A DNA stretch of 64,000 nt, from contig JAHPZH010000004.1 in the NCBI GenBank assembly GCA_019058315.1, positions 248,001-312,000 on the forward strand. Direction: 5' to 3'. The notes below the pieces were generated by a model. That model had not been told where the DNA came from, did not search any database, and was given only the letters and a program-made list of their open reading frames with translations. This DNA is from Candidatus Helarchaeota archaeon. GTDB taxonomy: Archaea > Asgardarchaeota > Lokiarchaeia > Helarchaeales > RDOG01. Both the position numbers and the translations under genes were made by a program. Position 1 is the stretch's first letter. Every line of letters starts with the position of its first letter. Positions 1 through 8,547 of the stretch are shown piece after piece.

Positions 1-1
1 A

Positions 2-766
2 AAAAAAGCCACATCAAAGTATTACGCACCTCAAATGGAATTTGAAGTGTTTATTAAACATGATAATGAATGGTTAGAAATTGGGGATGGCGGTTTTTAT
101 AGTCCTGTAAGTTTGGCTAAATTCAACATAGAATATCCCGTTTTTAACTTAGGTTTAGGAATTGAAAGGTTATGTATGATTGAAACAGGAATAACCGATA
201 TTCGAGAATTAGTCTATCCTTACTTTTACAAAAAAGCTGATTTTTCAGACGAGGAAATCGCTGAAAAAATTAGCTTTGAAAAAGAACCTAGAACAAAGCA
301 AGGAAAAGAAATTATGAATTCCATAATTTTAACGGCATTAAAAAATAAAGATAAATCAGCGCCAATAGAAATCCTTGTCTGGAAAGGGGAAATTCAAGGT
401 AAAAATATTGAAATTACTATTTGGGAATTCGATAAGGGTGCAAAATTAATAGGACCGGCTTCCTTAAATGAGATAATTGTTAGAGAAGGTTCCATTCTTG
501 GAATATTGCCAGAAAAAAATACTAAAGGTGGCGTTTCGACAAAAATTAGATATCTAGATTCTTTAGCGGCTCATGCTGCGAGAAAAATAGAGGAATTAAT
601 TAATTCGGATAAGGATGAAATTAAATTAAGATATCGGATTTCAAAACTAGCTTCTGATGTTAATATAAATATTCCACAAGACGTTCGCTATTTCATCACT
701 TCAAAAAATAAGAAAATTGACCTTCGTGGACCAGTATTTATTGGAATAACAGGAAAGATTGTTTAA
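2..766 (+). CDS. sepS: O-phosphoseryl-tRNA(Cys) synthetase, C-terminal part
   Basis: SepRS charges tRNA-Cys with O-phosphoserine, which SepCysS then converts to Cys-tRNA, the indirect archaeal cysteine route. The reading frame is open from base 2, so the gene is cut by the window edge; an internal ATG at 35 is not the start. About 254 residues of a protein usually near 540 are present. The class II motif 3 signature GLGIERL is visible near residue 53 of the visible part, followed by the C-terminal extension typical of the family. It ends with TAA at 764-766. Related class II synthetases (PheRS alpha) are the alternative, but the C-terminal half fits SepRS. The matching tRNA-Cys and SepCysS genes are not in the window. 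Confidence 0.85.
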   Translation, partial: KKATSKYYAPQMEFEVFIKHDNEWLEIGDGGFYSPVSLAKFNIEYPVFNLGLGIERLCMIETGITDIRELVYPYFYKKADFSDEEIAEKISFEKEPRTKQGKEIMNSIILTALKNKDKSAPIEILVWKGEIQGKNIEITIWEFDKGAKLIGPASLNEIIVREGSILGILPEKNTKGGVSTKIRYLDSLAAHAARKIEELINSDKDEIKLRYRISKLASDVNINIPQDVRYFITSKNKKIDLRGPVFIGITGKIV

Positions 767-792
767 TTTTATCTTAATTTTAGGAAGTGTAG

Positions 793-2379
793 TCTTTTCT
801 AATTACTGGAAAGCTTAGTAATAATCGTGAATTTACGCAAAATATCAATCCAGATATTTCAATCCTCAATTTAAGAGAAAAAGAGATCTCTGAAATTGAT
901 TTAAGAATTCTTCAAAATTGTAAAAATCTTAGAGGTCTATTTTTATCAGATAATAAAATAAAGGAATTAAATCTTGAGCCACTCCAAAAATGTCCAAAAT
1001 TTTCGGATCTTGATATATCTAATAATTTATTTAATTCTGTAAATCTCAATCCCCTACAAAATTGTAAAAATCTCAAGTCATTATTTTTAGATCATAATTT
1101 TTTGACTAGTATTAATCTTAAACCACTCAGAAATTGCACGAAACTTATCGATATTACACTATCTTATAATAAATTTGAAGAAGTGGATTTAAGCCCTTTG
1201 AAAAGTTGTAAAAACCTTGAAACACTCAATTTACAAGATAATGAATTAAAAGAACTTGATTTATCACATTTTAATAACTTCCCAAAGCTTAAATCAATAA
1301 TATTACCAACAAATCAATTGAAAGAGCTTAAATTATATAATTTTCCCAATCTTCACGATTTGGATTTGAGAAATAATAGGCTACCAGATTTGGATATTAA
1401 TCCATTGAAAAACTCTATTAAATTAATGAGGATAAATTTAAATTCTAACCATCTGACCTCTTTTGACTTTCAACCTCTTCAAAATTGTACTAATCTTGAA
1501 TATATTTATTTAGTTGATAATAAAATTAAAAAATTAAATTTGATTTCACTTCCAAATCTTCAAAATCTTAATTCAGGAAGCAATCAACTAAATGAGTTAG
1601 ATTTAACTCCAATCAAATATTCTAAAAAATTATATTCTATTATTTTGAGTAAGAACCAACTACAAGATATAAAATTAGTTGAATTACCTAATCTTGAAAC
1701 ACTTTATCTAAATGAAAATCAACTAAATTCAATAGATTTAACTCCTATTCAAGGTTGTTCGAAATTAAGCCAAATAGATCTATCATTTAATAATTTGAAA
1801 ATAATTGATCTTTCTCCTTTAAAAAAATGTAAAGACTTTCAATACTTAAATTTAAACGATAATCCCTTGGAAAAATTAAATTTAATACCACTAATGTATT
1901 GTTCTAAATTGAGGATTCTAAATTTATTTAGAACCTCTTTAAGCTCTCTGAATTTAACTCCATTGAAGCATACCACAATACAATATCTAGATTTAAGTGA
2001 ATGTAAATTGAAGAGCGTAACCCTATGTCCAATGAAAAATCTAAGTAGTCTTGATTTAAGAATTAATCAAATTTCTTCTTTAGATCTATCTCCACTCAAG
2101 CAAAGTCCTAAACTAAACACTCTATATTTGTTTAATAATCAGTTAAAAAATTTAGATCTCTCTCCTCTACAGTCTTGTATAGAATTACGAGACCTTAGAT
2201 TGACAGATAATCCAATAACATCTTTGGATATTACTCCGCTTCTCGGTTTAAAAAATCTAACATATATTGTAATTAATAATGATACCAAACTTCAAATCCA
2301 AAAATCTAAAAAAAAGAAAAAAATCAGTTCTAAAGTAGTTAGAGATTTAATTAAAAATCGATCTATTGAATGGATTTAA
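793..2379 (+). CDS. Leucine-rich-repeat protein without a recognisable start codon
   Basis: About 20 leucine-rich repeats of roughly 21-24 residues run through the whole protein, with consensus LDLSPL..C.KL..L.L..N.L. The C-terminus ends in a lysine-rich stretch. The first ATG/GTG/TTG codon is the TTG at 1102, but the same frame is open back to the TAG at 790-792 and already encodes repeats from about base 850 (for example NCKNLRGLFLSDNKIKEL). The N-terminal repeats are therefore real coding sequence and the usable start is missing, non-canonical (ATT at 802 is a candidate), or lost by a mutation or sequencing error. Such proteins act as protein-binding scaffolds; no partner is evident. No signal peptide or membrane segment is visible. 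Confidence 0.75.
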   Translation, partial: SFLITGKLSNNREFTQNINPDISILNLREKEISEIDLRILQNCKNLRGLFLSDNKIKELNLEPLQKCPKFSDLDISNNLFNSVNLNPLQNCKNLKSLFLDHNFLTSINLKPLRNCTKLIDITLSYNKFEEVDLSPLKSCKNLETLNLQDNELKELDLSHFNNFPKLKSIILPTNQLKELKLYNFPNLHDLDLRNNRLPDLDINPLKNSIKLMRINLNSNHLTSFDFQPLQNCTNLEYIYLVDNKIKKLNLISLPNLQNLNSGSNQLNELDLTPIKYSKKLYSIILSKNQLQDIKLVELPNLETLYLNENQLNSIDLTPIQGCSKLSQIDLSFNNLKIIDLSPLKKCKDFQYLNLNDNPLEKLNLIPLMYCSKLRILNLFRTSLSSLNLTPLKHTTIQYLDLSECKLKSVTLCPMKNLSSLDLRINQISSLDLSPLKQSPKLNTLYLFNNQLKNLDLSPLQSCIELRDLRLTDNPITSLDITPLLGLKNLTYIVINNDTKLQIQKSKKKKKISSKVVRDLIKNRSIEWI

Positions 2380-2450
2380 TAAAAATAGGAATTAAATTAG
2401 CAAAAATAATTATTATTTATATATTATTAATATTATAGAGGATAACCAAA

Positions 2451-3116
2451 ATGCCGAATGAAGTTGAGAAAAAAAAGCGAAGTTCTGCTTGGAAACGGTT
2501 CATTTATGAGTTTTTTGAACGATCAGCTTATGAACAATGGCATGACGGGGTAAATCCTTATGTAGTTCTCGATTTAGTGGGAGAAGAGCGCGAAGAAGCG
2601 GAAAATATACTAATTGAAAGTGTACAAAAGGGTGAAATGTGGCCTACAGAAGGTCTAGCAGCATTAAAATCTCAAAAAGCATTACCCATATTGAAAAAAA
2701 AATTAACAAATGCCCCTCCACCAACAAACATTCGGATTGCTTTAGCAATTGAAGAGATCGAGGGATCTGGAGAATATGTTTCAGTAATAATTGACGAGCT
2801 TCTTACAGGTTACTCCCCCTACAATAGATTGGAAGCTGCAATGAAGCTTAGGAAATTTCCTACTCAGGAGGTTATTAATGCACTCTTTAAAGGAGTTTTG
2901 GATCCTGATTATCTCGTTAGAAATCACTCATCTGAGAGCCTCCTTGAAATTCATGGTTTTGAACCCGAAATATCCGAACATCGAGAGATTTTTAAGCTTA
3001 TTTGTGCTGATAAAGAAAATTCTGGAGGACAAAATCTGCCTGAGTTATATGAAAAAGCAGCAGAAATGTTGAAAAAATTATTTAAAAATAAAAAAGGTTT
3101 AAAAAAAGGGTCATAA
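2451..3116 (+). CDS. HEAT-repeat protein
   Basis: A 221-residue soluble protein. From about residue 45 it consists of helical repeats with the HEAT/PBS-lyase pattern, such as ALKSQKALPILKKKL, AMKLRKFPTQEVINALFKG and DPDYLVRNHSSESLLEI. These form an alpha solenoid used for protein-protein contacts. The N- and C-termini are lysine-rich. The ATG at 2451 follows an AGAGGAT ribosome-binding sequence. The neighbours (LRR gene upstream, endonuclease V downstream) do not suggest a pathway. Only the fold is supported. Confidence 0.7.
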   Translation: MPNEVEKKKRSSAWKRFIYEFFERSAYEQWHDGVNPYVVLDLVGEEREEAENILIESVQKGEMWPTEGLAALKSQKALPILKKKLTNAPPPTNIRIALAIEEIEGSGEYVSVIIDELLTGYSPYNRLEAAMKLRKFPTQEVINALFKGVLDPDYLVRNHSSESLLEIHGFEPEISEHREIFKLICADKENSGGQNLPELYEKAAEMLKKLFKNKKGLKKGS

Positions 3117-3164
3117 ATACGATATTTTTATTAAACAAAGTAAATAATTAAGAGAAATAATAGA

Positions 3165-3857
3165 TTGAATAACAATATTAGAAATTTTTTATTATATCTA
3201 CAAAAATTTGGTAGTAATGAGCAAAAACTCAGAGAAATTCAAATTATAGATGCCAAAAAGATAGTTTTAGAAGATGGTTTTTCTTATCCACCTTCGACAA
3301 TTGCTGGAATTGACGCTGCTTATATTAATAATACTGCTTATACTGCTTGTGTCACTCTTAATTTTAAAAATTTGAAAATTTTAGAGGAAAAAGTCATAAA
3401 AACCGAATTACAATTCCCTTATAAATCTGGTTTTTTTATTTTTAGAGAAGGTCCCCCAATATTAGATGTTCTTTCTAAATTAAGAATTATTCCAGATGTC
3501 ATTTTAATCAATTCACATGGGATTAGCCACCCTCTAGGAATTGGTGCTGCATCTCATATTGGGATTTTAATTGAAAAATCGACAATAGGGGTTGCACAGA
3601 ATCTATTATGTGGGAATGTTGAAACTCCTAAGATAAAAGGTAATTATAATCCTATTAATTTTAAAAATAAAATTGTTGGGTTTGCATATTTGTCTCAAAT
3701 AAATACAAAACCAATTTATATCTCTCCAGGACATCTAATTACCCTAGAAACTTCAATAAAAATCATTAAAAATACAATACAAACTCATAAATTACCAGAA
3801 CCATTAAGATTGGCTCACGAATTAGCAAATTTAGCTAAATCCCAACAATTAATTTAA
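3165..3857 (+). CDS. nfi: Endonuclease V
   Basis: Endonuclease V nicks DNA (or RNA) one nucleotide 3' of deoxyinosine to start repair of deaminated adenine. The family motifs are in order: AGIDAAY near residue 47 (first catalytic Asp), PYKSGFFIFREGPPIL near 85 (the conserved FRE), DVILINSHGISHPLGIGAASHIG near 107-130 (second Asp and HP), and IGVAQN near 145. Length 230 is normal. The start is TTG at 3165, 48 bases after the HEAT gene; no ATG lies in a better place. The gene is followed by ribK on the same strand. Confidence 0.9.
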   Translation: MNNNIRNFLLYLQKFGSNEQKLREIQIIDAKKIVLEDGFSYPPSTIAGIDAAYINNTAYTACVTLNFKNLKILEEKVIKTELQFPYKSGFFIFREGPPILDVLSKLRIIPDVILINSHGISHPLGIGAASHIGILIEKSTIGVAQNLLCGNVETPKIKGNYNPINFKNKIVGFAYLSQINTKPIYISPGHLITLETSIKIIKNTIQTHKLPEPLRLAHELANLAKSQQLI

Positions 3858-3913
3858 TAAATCAATTTTTAATGTTATTATAAAAAGAAAAAATAGTTTG
3901 AAGATGGGCTATT

Positions 3914-4600
3914 TTGAGTAGTGAGCTTTGGTTTTCTCTTTTTATTTTAGCGAAATTAGGTGCAATAAATAAAAAAATCGAGATCTCTTCAACAAAATTT
4001 TCTAAAGAAATATCCGCTAGTCAACAAACTGCTTCAAGGCGGATAATTGAACTTGAAAAACTCGGTTGGATCTCTCGTGAACCTCATGGTACTGGACATT
4101 ACCTTCAAATTACAAAATCAGGGAATAATCAGCTTAAGGATGTTTATAATATTCTAGGAAGTATTTTTGAACCAAAACAAAAATCCATAGAAATTGAAGG
4201 AGAATTATTTACAGGAATGGAAGAGGGAGGATATTATGTTAGCCGTGAAGGCTATAAAAAACAATTCATAAAAAAATTGGGTTTTAAAGATATTTATCCA
4301 GGAACTTTAAACTTAGAATTGACAACAGAAGAAGATATAAAAAATCGGAAAATTCTTCTAGATAGAAAAGATTTAGGGATTGTCATTGAGGGATTTAAAA
4401 ACAAAGATCGGACGTATGGCAATGTGATTTGTTTTAAATGTAAAGTTAATGAAAAAATTGATGGAGCACTATTGGAAATTGAAAGAACTCATCATAAAGA
4501 AACCGTAATCGAAATAATTGCGCCGTTCCATATCAGAACTGCTCTAAATATTAAGGATGGGGATAAAGTCAAAATTAGAGTATTTTTAAATAACTTTTAA
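3914..4600 (+). CDS. ribK: CTP-dependent riboflavin kinase with N-terminal winged helix
   Basis: The archaeal RibK phosphorylates riboflavin to FMN using CTP rather than ATP. Residues about 1-85 form a winged-helix domain (SASQQTASRRIIELEKLGWI, then a wing). Residues about 95-228 are the kinase domain, with GGYYVSREGYKKQF, YPGTLNLEL and the C-terminal beta barrel ending in DGDKVKIRVF. The two-domain layout is the usual archaeal form; the helix-turn-helix suggests FMN-responsive self-regulation, which is an inference. The start is TTG at 3914. The 3' end overlaps the convergent ribL gene by 4 bases, so the two successive flavin cofactor steps lie tail to tail. Confidence 0.9.
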   Translation: MSSELWFSLFILAKLGAINKKIEISSTKFSKEISASQQTASRRIIELEKLGWISREPHGTGHYLQITKSGNNQLKDVYNILGSIFEPKQKSIEIEGELFTGMEEGGYYVSREGYKKQFIKKLGFKDIYPGTLNLELTTEEDIKNRKILLDRKDLGIVIEGFKNKDRTYGNVICFKCKVNEKIDGALLEIERTHHKETVIEIIAPFHIRTALNIKDGDKVKIRVFLNNF

Positions 4601-5070
4601 GAATAAAATCTTAATAATCTTTGTATTCTATCTTCTAATTTATCTAAAATTTTAGAAGAACTGTTTAATCCTGGTGTTCCGTATTTTTTCAATCTATAAA
4701 TTTTAATATTTGTTAGACCTCGTTTTTCTAATTCTCTCCTTAAGTGGTCACTATCAATTTTCTGATCATATCCCAGAGCAATAATATCAGGTTTGCATTT
4801 TTCCACTATCTTTAAATGATCCGGACCTTCTGAACCAAGGTATACAGCATCGACAACTTTTAACGACTGTATTAAAGCTAATCTCTCTTCTTCTGGAAAA
4901 ATTGGATCATGTCCCTTCTCCTTTATAACTGTAGAATCTCTTGCAATTACAACAATTAATTCTACATTATCGCCTCCTAATGCCCTTGCTTGTTCTAATA
5001 ATCTAACATGCCCAAAATGAAGAATATCAAAAGTACCAAATGCCATTACTTTGATTTTTTTTGAGGGCAT
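4597..5070 (-). CDS. ribL: FAD synthetase (archaeal RibL)
   Basis: This nucleotidyltransferase adenylates FMN to FAD. The cytidylyltransferase-like motif GTFDILHFGHVRLLEQAR (residues about 12-29) carries the HxGH signature, and a later lysine/arginine-rich segment follows near the C-terminus in place of the ISSS(T)xxR motif (LNSSSKILDKLEDR). At 157 residues it matches archaeal RibL in length. It converges on ribK with a 4-base overlap, which supports the flavin assignment over glycerol-3-phosphate or phosphopantetheine nucleotidyltransferases of the same fold. Confidence 0.85.
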   Translation of the reverse strand: MPSKKIKVMAFGTFDILHFGHVRLLEQARALGGDNVELIVVIARDSTVIKEKGHDPIFPEEERLALIQSLKVVDAVYLGSEGPDHLKIVEKCKPDIIALGYDQKIDSDHLRRELEKRGLTNIKIYRLKKYGTPGLNSSSKILDKLEDRIQRLLRFYS

Positions 5071-5282
5071 TGTTTTTCGGTCTCAAAAAGTATTTTTTCT
5101 CAAATTTAATGTTGAGGAATCTAATTTATCTGCTATTTTTAATTTTCAAAATTGAATTAAAAAGATTATTTCTTAAGGCTCAATCAATTAGAGCAATTTC
5201 GTAAATCTTTTTAAATATAGATTAATTTATTTTTCTTAAGCAAATTTATTGCTTATTAATTAAAAATTAACTAGGATAAGTT

Positions 5283-5388
5283 GGGCTCGTAGCTCAGTTT
5301 GGTAGAGCACCGGGCTCTTAACCCGATGGTCGCGGGTTCAAAAAACTCTCATAAATTGAGGTTTGAACTAACCCCGTCGAGCCCGCCA
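5283..5388 (+). tRNA. tRNA-Lys (CUU) with a T-loop intron
   Basis: Acceptor stem GGGCTCG/CGAGCCC, D arm GCTC/GAGC and anticodon loop CTCTTAA (anticodon CTT) are clear, and CCA is encoded. The T stem GCGGG/CCCGT is split by a T loop 36 bases long instead of 7. Removing 29 bases (about 5341-5369) gives TTCAAAC for any of the possible junctions. The insert can pair CAAA with TTTG and CTC with GAG, as expected of a bulge-helix-bulge substrate for the archaeal splicing endonuclease. C27-A43 at the base of the anticodon stem is mismatched. A TATA-like TTTTTAAATATAG lies about 70 bases upstream. Confidence 0.9.
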
Positions 5389-5399
5389 TTTTCCTTTTT

Positions 5400-5530
5400 G
5401 CCCTAGTGGCTTAGTGGTATAGCAACATAGTATCTAAAGTACTAGATTCTATGTAAAAGCCTCGTAAGCTGTAGGTCGAGGGTTCAAAATCAAAGGAAAA
5501 ATTCATTTGATGAAAATCCCTCCTAGGGCT
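5400..5530 (+). tRNA. tRNA-Thr (CGU) with two introns
   Basis: Acceptor GCCCTAG/CTAGGGC, D arm GCT/AGC, anticodon loop CTCGTAA at 5461-5467 (anticodon CGT) and T stem GAGGG/CCCTC. No CCA is encoded; the discriminator is T. The anticodon stem ACAGC/GCTGT is only complete after removing about 31 bases (about 5428-5458), an insert that folds ACATAG against CTATGT and TCTA against TAGA. The T loop is 35 bases long and becomes TTCAAAT after removing 28 bases, which hold the hairpin ATCAAA/TTTGAT. Both inserts are at non-canonical positions (anticodon stem and T loop). Confidence 0.88.
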
Positions 5531-5684
5531 CCTTTCATAAGGAAGCAAAGATAAGCCAAATAACCTTTGAAAAAATAATAAAATAGAAAATTAGTTAGGA
5601 AAATATATTAAAAATTTAACTTCAAAATAAATAAAAAGAATAAAATAATCGAATATTAATTAATTAAGAAAGTATAAAATTACC

Positions 5685-5808
5685 GCAGAGGTGTCCGAGT
5701 CTGGTCAAAGAAACAGCTTTCAGTATGCTGATTAATTTAACTAAAGGAGCAGGACTGAGGCTCCTGTGGCGAAGGCCTGCGTGGGTTCGAAGCCCATCCT
5801 CTGCACCA
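5685..5808 (+). tRNA. tRNA-Leu (GAG) with a D-arm intron
   Basis: Acceptor GCAGAGG/CCTCTGC, anticodon stem CAGGA/TCCTG around CTGAGGC (anticodon GAG), a 14-base variable arm as in class II tRNAs, T stem GTGGG/CCCAT and an encoded CCA. The 5' D stem TCC finds its partner GGA only after skipping about 36 bases from around 5726 to 5761. The insert contains CAGC/GCTG as an internal stem. The mature tRNA would be 88 bases. Confidence 0.88.
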
Positions 5809-5841
5809 TCTAAAAAAACTAATTAATTTATAATGATTTAA

Positions 5842-6396
5842 ATGCAAGATATTATTAAAAACACTAAAAATATAATGAAACAGCGAGGCTACAAGATAAA
5901 AGAGCAGGAAAAAGTAGATAAGAACAAAGTTTTTTTAATATGTGAAAAGGCGACAGGAAAGACCACAGAATCTGCTCAAGTACTGATCTTAGGAGAGGTT
6001 GAAACACTCGGAGTAGCGATGGTAAGAGATATCGTAAAAGAAATGAATAAGAAAAAAATTAAAAATAAATTGATAATAGGTTCTGGCAAAGTCACAAGAA
6101 GTGCAAAAAATGAAATGATTGCAAATAAAATTGATTTTATTCCAACACAATTAGTCTTAATGAATATCCTAGAACATGAATTTGTTCCAAAACATGAAAT
6201 AATTCCACATGAAGAGATACAAACAATATTGGAAAAATATAGAATTACTGAAGATTTGCTTCCACAAATCTTAGATACAGATCCCGTCTCTAAAATTATA
6301 GGCGCTAAGCCCGGCGACGTTGTTAAAATAACTCGTAAAAGTCTTACAGCTGGTGAAAGCATAATCTACCGTCTATGTGTAAAAGGTGAAGAATGA
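5842..6396 (+). CDS. rpo5: RNA polymerase subunit Rpo5/RPB5 with an N-terminal domain
   Basis: Residues about 107-184 are the RpoH/RPB5 assembly domain: ILEHEFVPKHEII, LLPQILDTDPVSKIIGAKPGDVVKITRKS and TAGESIIYRL. It joins the polymerase near the downstream DNA. Canonical archaeal Rpo5 is only about 80 residues. Here about 105 residues precede it, and they align by eye with the eukaryotic RPB5 jaw domain: KNTKNIMKQRGYKI against the first RPB5 helix, then the GVAMVRDIVKEM, KLIIGSGKVTRSAK and FIPTQLVLMNILEHE segments in the same order. The gene stands alone after a tRNA rather than ahead of rpoB. The ATG at 5842 is the only sensible start. Confidence 0.9.
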   Translation: MQDIIKNTKNIMKQRGYKIKEQEKVDKNKVFLICEKATGKTTESAQVLILGEVETLGVAMVRDIVKEMNKKKIKNKLIIGSGKVTRSAKNEMIANKIDFIPTQLVLMNILEHEFVPKHEIIPHEEIQTILEKYRITEDLLPQILDTDPVSKIIGAKPGDVVKITRKSLTAGESIIYRLCVKGEE

Positions 6397-6440
6397 AATT
6401 TTTTAATTAATTACTTTCTAATCTTCTCTTCTTATCTATT

Positions 6441-6677
6441 CTATAATTCTTTTGCATATCTATTTGCAAGATAACAAGTTTTTATTATTATATCCACTAA
6501 TTCCTTACTGGTAAATATTATTATTTCTTCATTTGTATCAAAGTATAATTTGAAACATTCATAAACTTTCTTACTTTCATTCCATCTAATGCTCAATTTG
6601 AATTCCCGCTTTTTGTCCTCCCAAATTCCAAAATTTTTTACATTTCCGTGTTGAAAATCTAAAATATCTATCTTCAT
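6441..6677 (-). CDS. Hypothetical 78-residue protein
   Basis: A short soluble protein (MKIDILDFQHGNVKNFGIWEDK at the N-terminus, then a region of alternating hydrophobic residues and a C-terminal helix) with no recognised domain. The pattern suggests a small beta-sheet followed by a helix. It converges on rpo5 and diverges from the radical SAM gene. No function can be named. Confidence 0.5.
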   Translation of the reverse strand: MKIDILDFQHGNVKNFGIWEDKKREFKLSIRWNESKKVYECFKLYFDTNEEIIIFTSKELVDIIIKTCYLANRYAKEL

Positions 6678-6754
6678 TTTTCTATATTATTTAATTTTAA
6701 TCCTTAGTATATTATTGATATGGGATGAATGATTGTAAACCTGGATGTGTAAAA

Positions 6755-8065
6755 ATGAAGGTTTTATTAATATATCCACCATATTTTTTAAATACGGGTT
6801 TGGGAGCTATGATGAAATCTCCACCTCTTCCTTTATTACAGTTAGCAGCAATGATTCCAAACCATGAAGTTGAAATTATTGATTTAAATGTTATACCTGA
6901 ATTAGATTACGATATTATTGAGGAGAAAATTTCTAAATTTGATATGGTAGGTATAACTTGCATGTCAAATATGCTTAATAATGCACTAAAACTCTGTGAA
7001 TTAGCCAAACAGCATGATGTTACTACAGTTCTTGGTGGATTCCACCCTACACTAAAGCCAGACGTAATTAAATACCCAAATATTGATTATATTGTTAGAG
7101 GAGAAGGTGAGTACACATTTAAAGAATTAGTAGATGGTCTAAATCCAGTAAAGATTCTAGGACTAAGTTACAAAAAAAATGGAGAATGTCATCATAATAA
7201 ACCAAGACCATTTATTCCAGATTTGGATATATTGCCTTACCCAAGAAAAGATTTGGTGGATTATAAGCCATATATTACTTTTGGGATGCCTGGTGACGTG
7301 GTTGAAACTTCTCGAGGATGTCCATTCGATTGTCATTTTTGTTGTGTTTCAAAATTTTATGGTCGAACTTATCGAAAAAAATCCCCTCTTCGAGTTATTA
7401 AGGAATTAGAATTAGTGCCCAAAACACAAATAAGTGTATTTTTCACAGATGATAACTTTACACTAGATCATAAACGAGTAGAGGAAATTTGCAATTTAAT
7501 TCACGAACGTAAACTTCATAGGAAATTAATGTTTTCTTGCCAAGCGCGAGTAGATGATATTGCACAGAATCTTGGATTAGTTAAAAAGATGGCTGAAAGT
7601 AAATTCTTTGTTTTTTTTATGGGATTTGAAAGTCTTAAGCAAGAGAGTCTCGATATAATAAAAAAGCAAGTGAAATTACCATTATTCAAAAAAGCAATAA
7701 AAAATTGTCATGATAATAAGATTCTAGTGTTTGGATCTTTTATTATTGGAAATATCGATGAAACAAGAGAAGATATGCTGCAATTACCCAAATTAGTAAA
7801 AGAGTTAAAAATTGATTTAGCATATGCAACTTCTCTCATTCCATTCCCTGGAACAAGATTATGGGATCAAGCCGTTGCTAATGGATGGATTGATAAAGAT
7901 TTTGACTGGACTAAATTTGATCTTAGTGAACCTATAATGAGAACACCTGATCTATCAAAAAAAGAAATACATGAATTACTTGAGAATTTCTATAAATCAT
8001 TTTACAAAGTTAATTTCCCTACTGGCATGTTTAAGAACTTATTAATAAATCCTCAAGACCAATAA
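6755..8065 (+). CDS. B12-binding domain radical SAM protein
   Basis: Residues about 1-130 form a Rossmann-like cobalamin-binding domain starting MKVLLIYPPYF, with VLGGFHPTLKPD in the base-off B12 region. The radical SAM domain follows, with the cluster motif CPFDCHFCC (CxxxCxxC), then a GFES segment and a C-terminal extension. Members catalyse methylations or rearrangements in lipid, cofactor or natural-product pathways; the substrate cannot be told. The frame also has an ATG at 6725 that adds ten residues, but the ATG at 6755 fits the family N-terminus. It stands alone; no pathway neighbours are visible. Confidence 0.82.
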   Translation: MKVLLIYPPYFLNTGLGAMMKSPPLPLLQLAAMIPNHEVEIIDLNVIPELDYDIIEEKISKFDMVGITCMSNMLNNALKLCELAKQHDVTTVLGGFHPTLKPDVIKYPNIDYIVRGEGEYTFKELVDGLNPVKILGLSYKKNGECHHNKPRPFIPDLDILPYPRKDLVDYKPYITFGMPGDVVETSRGCPFDCHFCCVSKFYGRTYRKKSPLRVIKELELVPKTQISVFFTDDNFTLDHKRVEEICNLIHERKLHRKLMFSCQARVDDIAQNLGLVKKMAESKFFVFFMGFESLKQESLDIIKKQVKLPLFKKAIKNCHDNKILVFGSFIIGNIDETREDMLQLPKLVKELKIDLAYATSLIPFPGTRLWDQAVANGWIDKDFDWTKFDLSEPIMRTPDLSKKEIHELLENFYKSFYKVNFPTGMFKNLLINPQDQ

Positions 8066-8547
8066 ATTTGAATATTCCTTATTTGGGGATAATAGAGACG
8101 GGATTATATAGTTAAAAAACTAAATTTGAAAGTTTTATTAAAAATATTCTTCTATTAATACCTTTATTAATCTCTTTTTATACAATTATTATCCATTTTA
8201 CAAAATCATTCAATTAATTACATGAAATAATTATAAGATAGGGATGAATTGTAACAAAACATTAGTGTGAATATTTATATGAGGGATATAATCTGAAATG
8301 AGGAGAAATCTAATATAAAAATAAATTTTTAAAGATTATTTGGAAACTAACATTGAATTTTTGATCAAATTTTGAAGCAAATTTATATATAACTTAATTT
8401 ATTATTTAAATCAGAAAGATCTTGAGATTTTTATTAATTTTATATATCTTTCTACTTTTAAAATATAGTTTGTCTAAAAATCGAATTGGGAAATTCTTTT
8501 TTTAAATGATAAATTAAAACATAGTTTATTTAACAGTTGATTTAAAT
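8066..8547. other. Intergenic region, nothing recognised
   Basis: Very AT-rich stretch of 482 bases between the radical SAM gene and the OB-fold gene. No RNA gene, repeat or credible small coding region is visible. A TATA-like ATTTATATATAACT near 8380-8395 could be a promoter, but it lies about 160 bases from the next start. Confidence 0.5.

Noticed and set aside
5976-6362. 128-codon frame opposite rpo5
   Set aside because: Complement of the rpo5 gene; product is low-complexity Ser/Ile and has no start signals.
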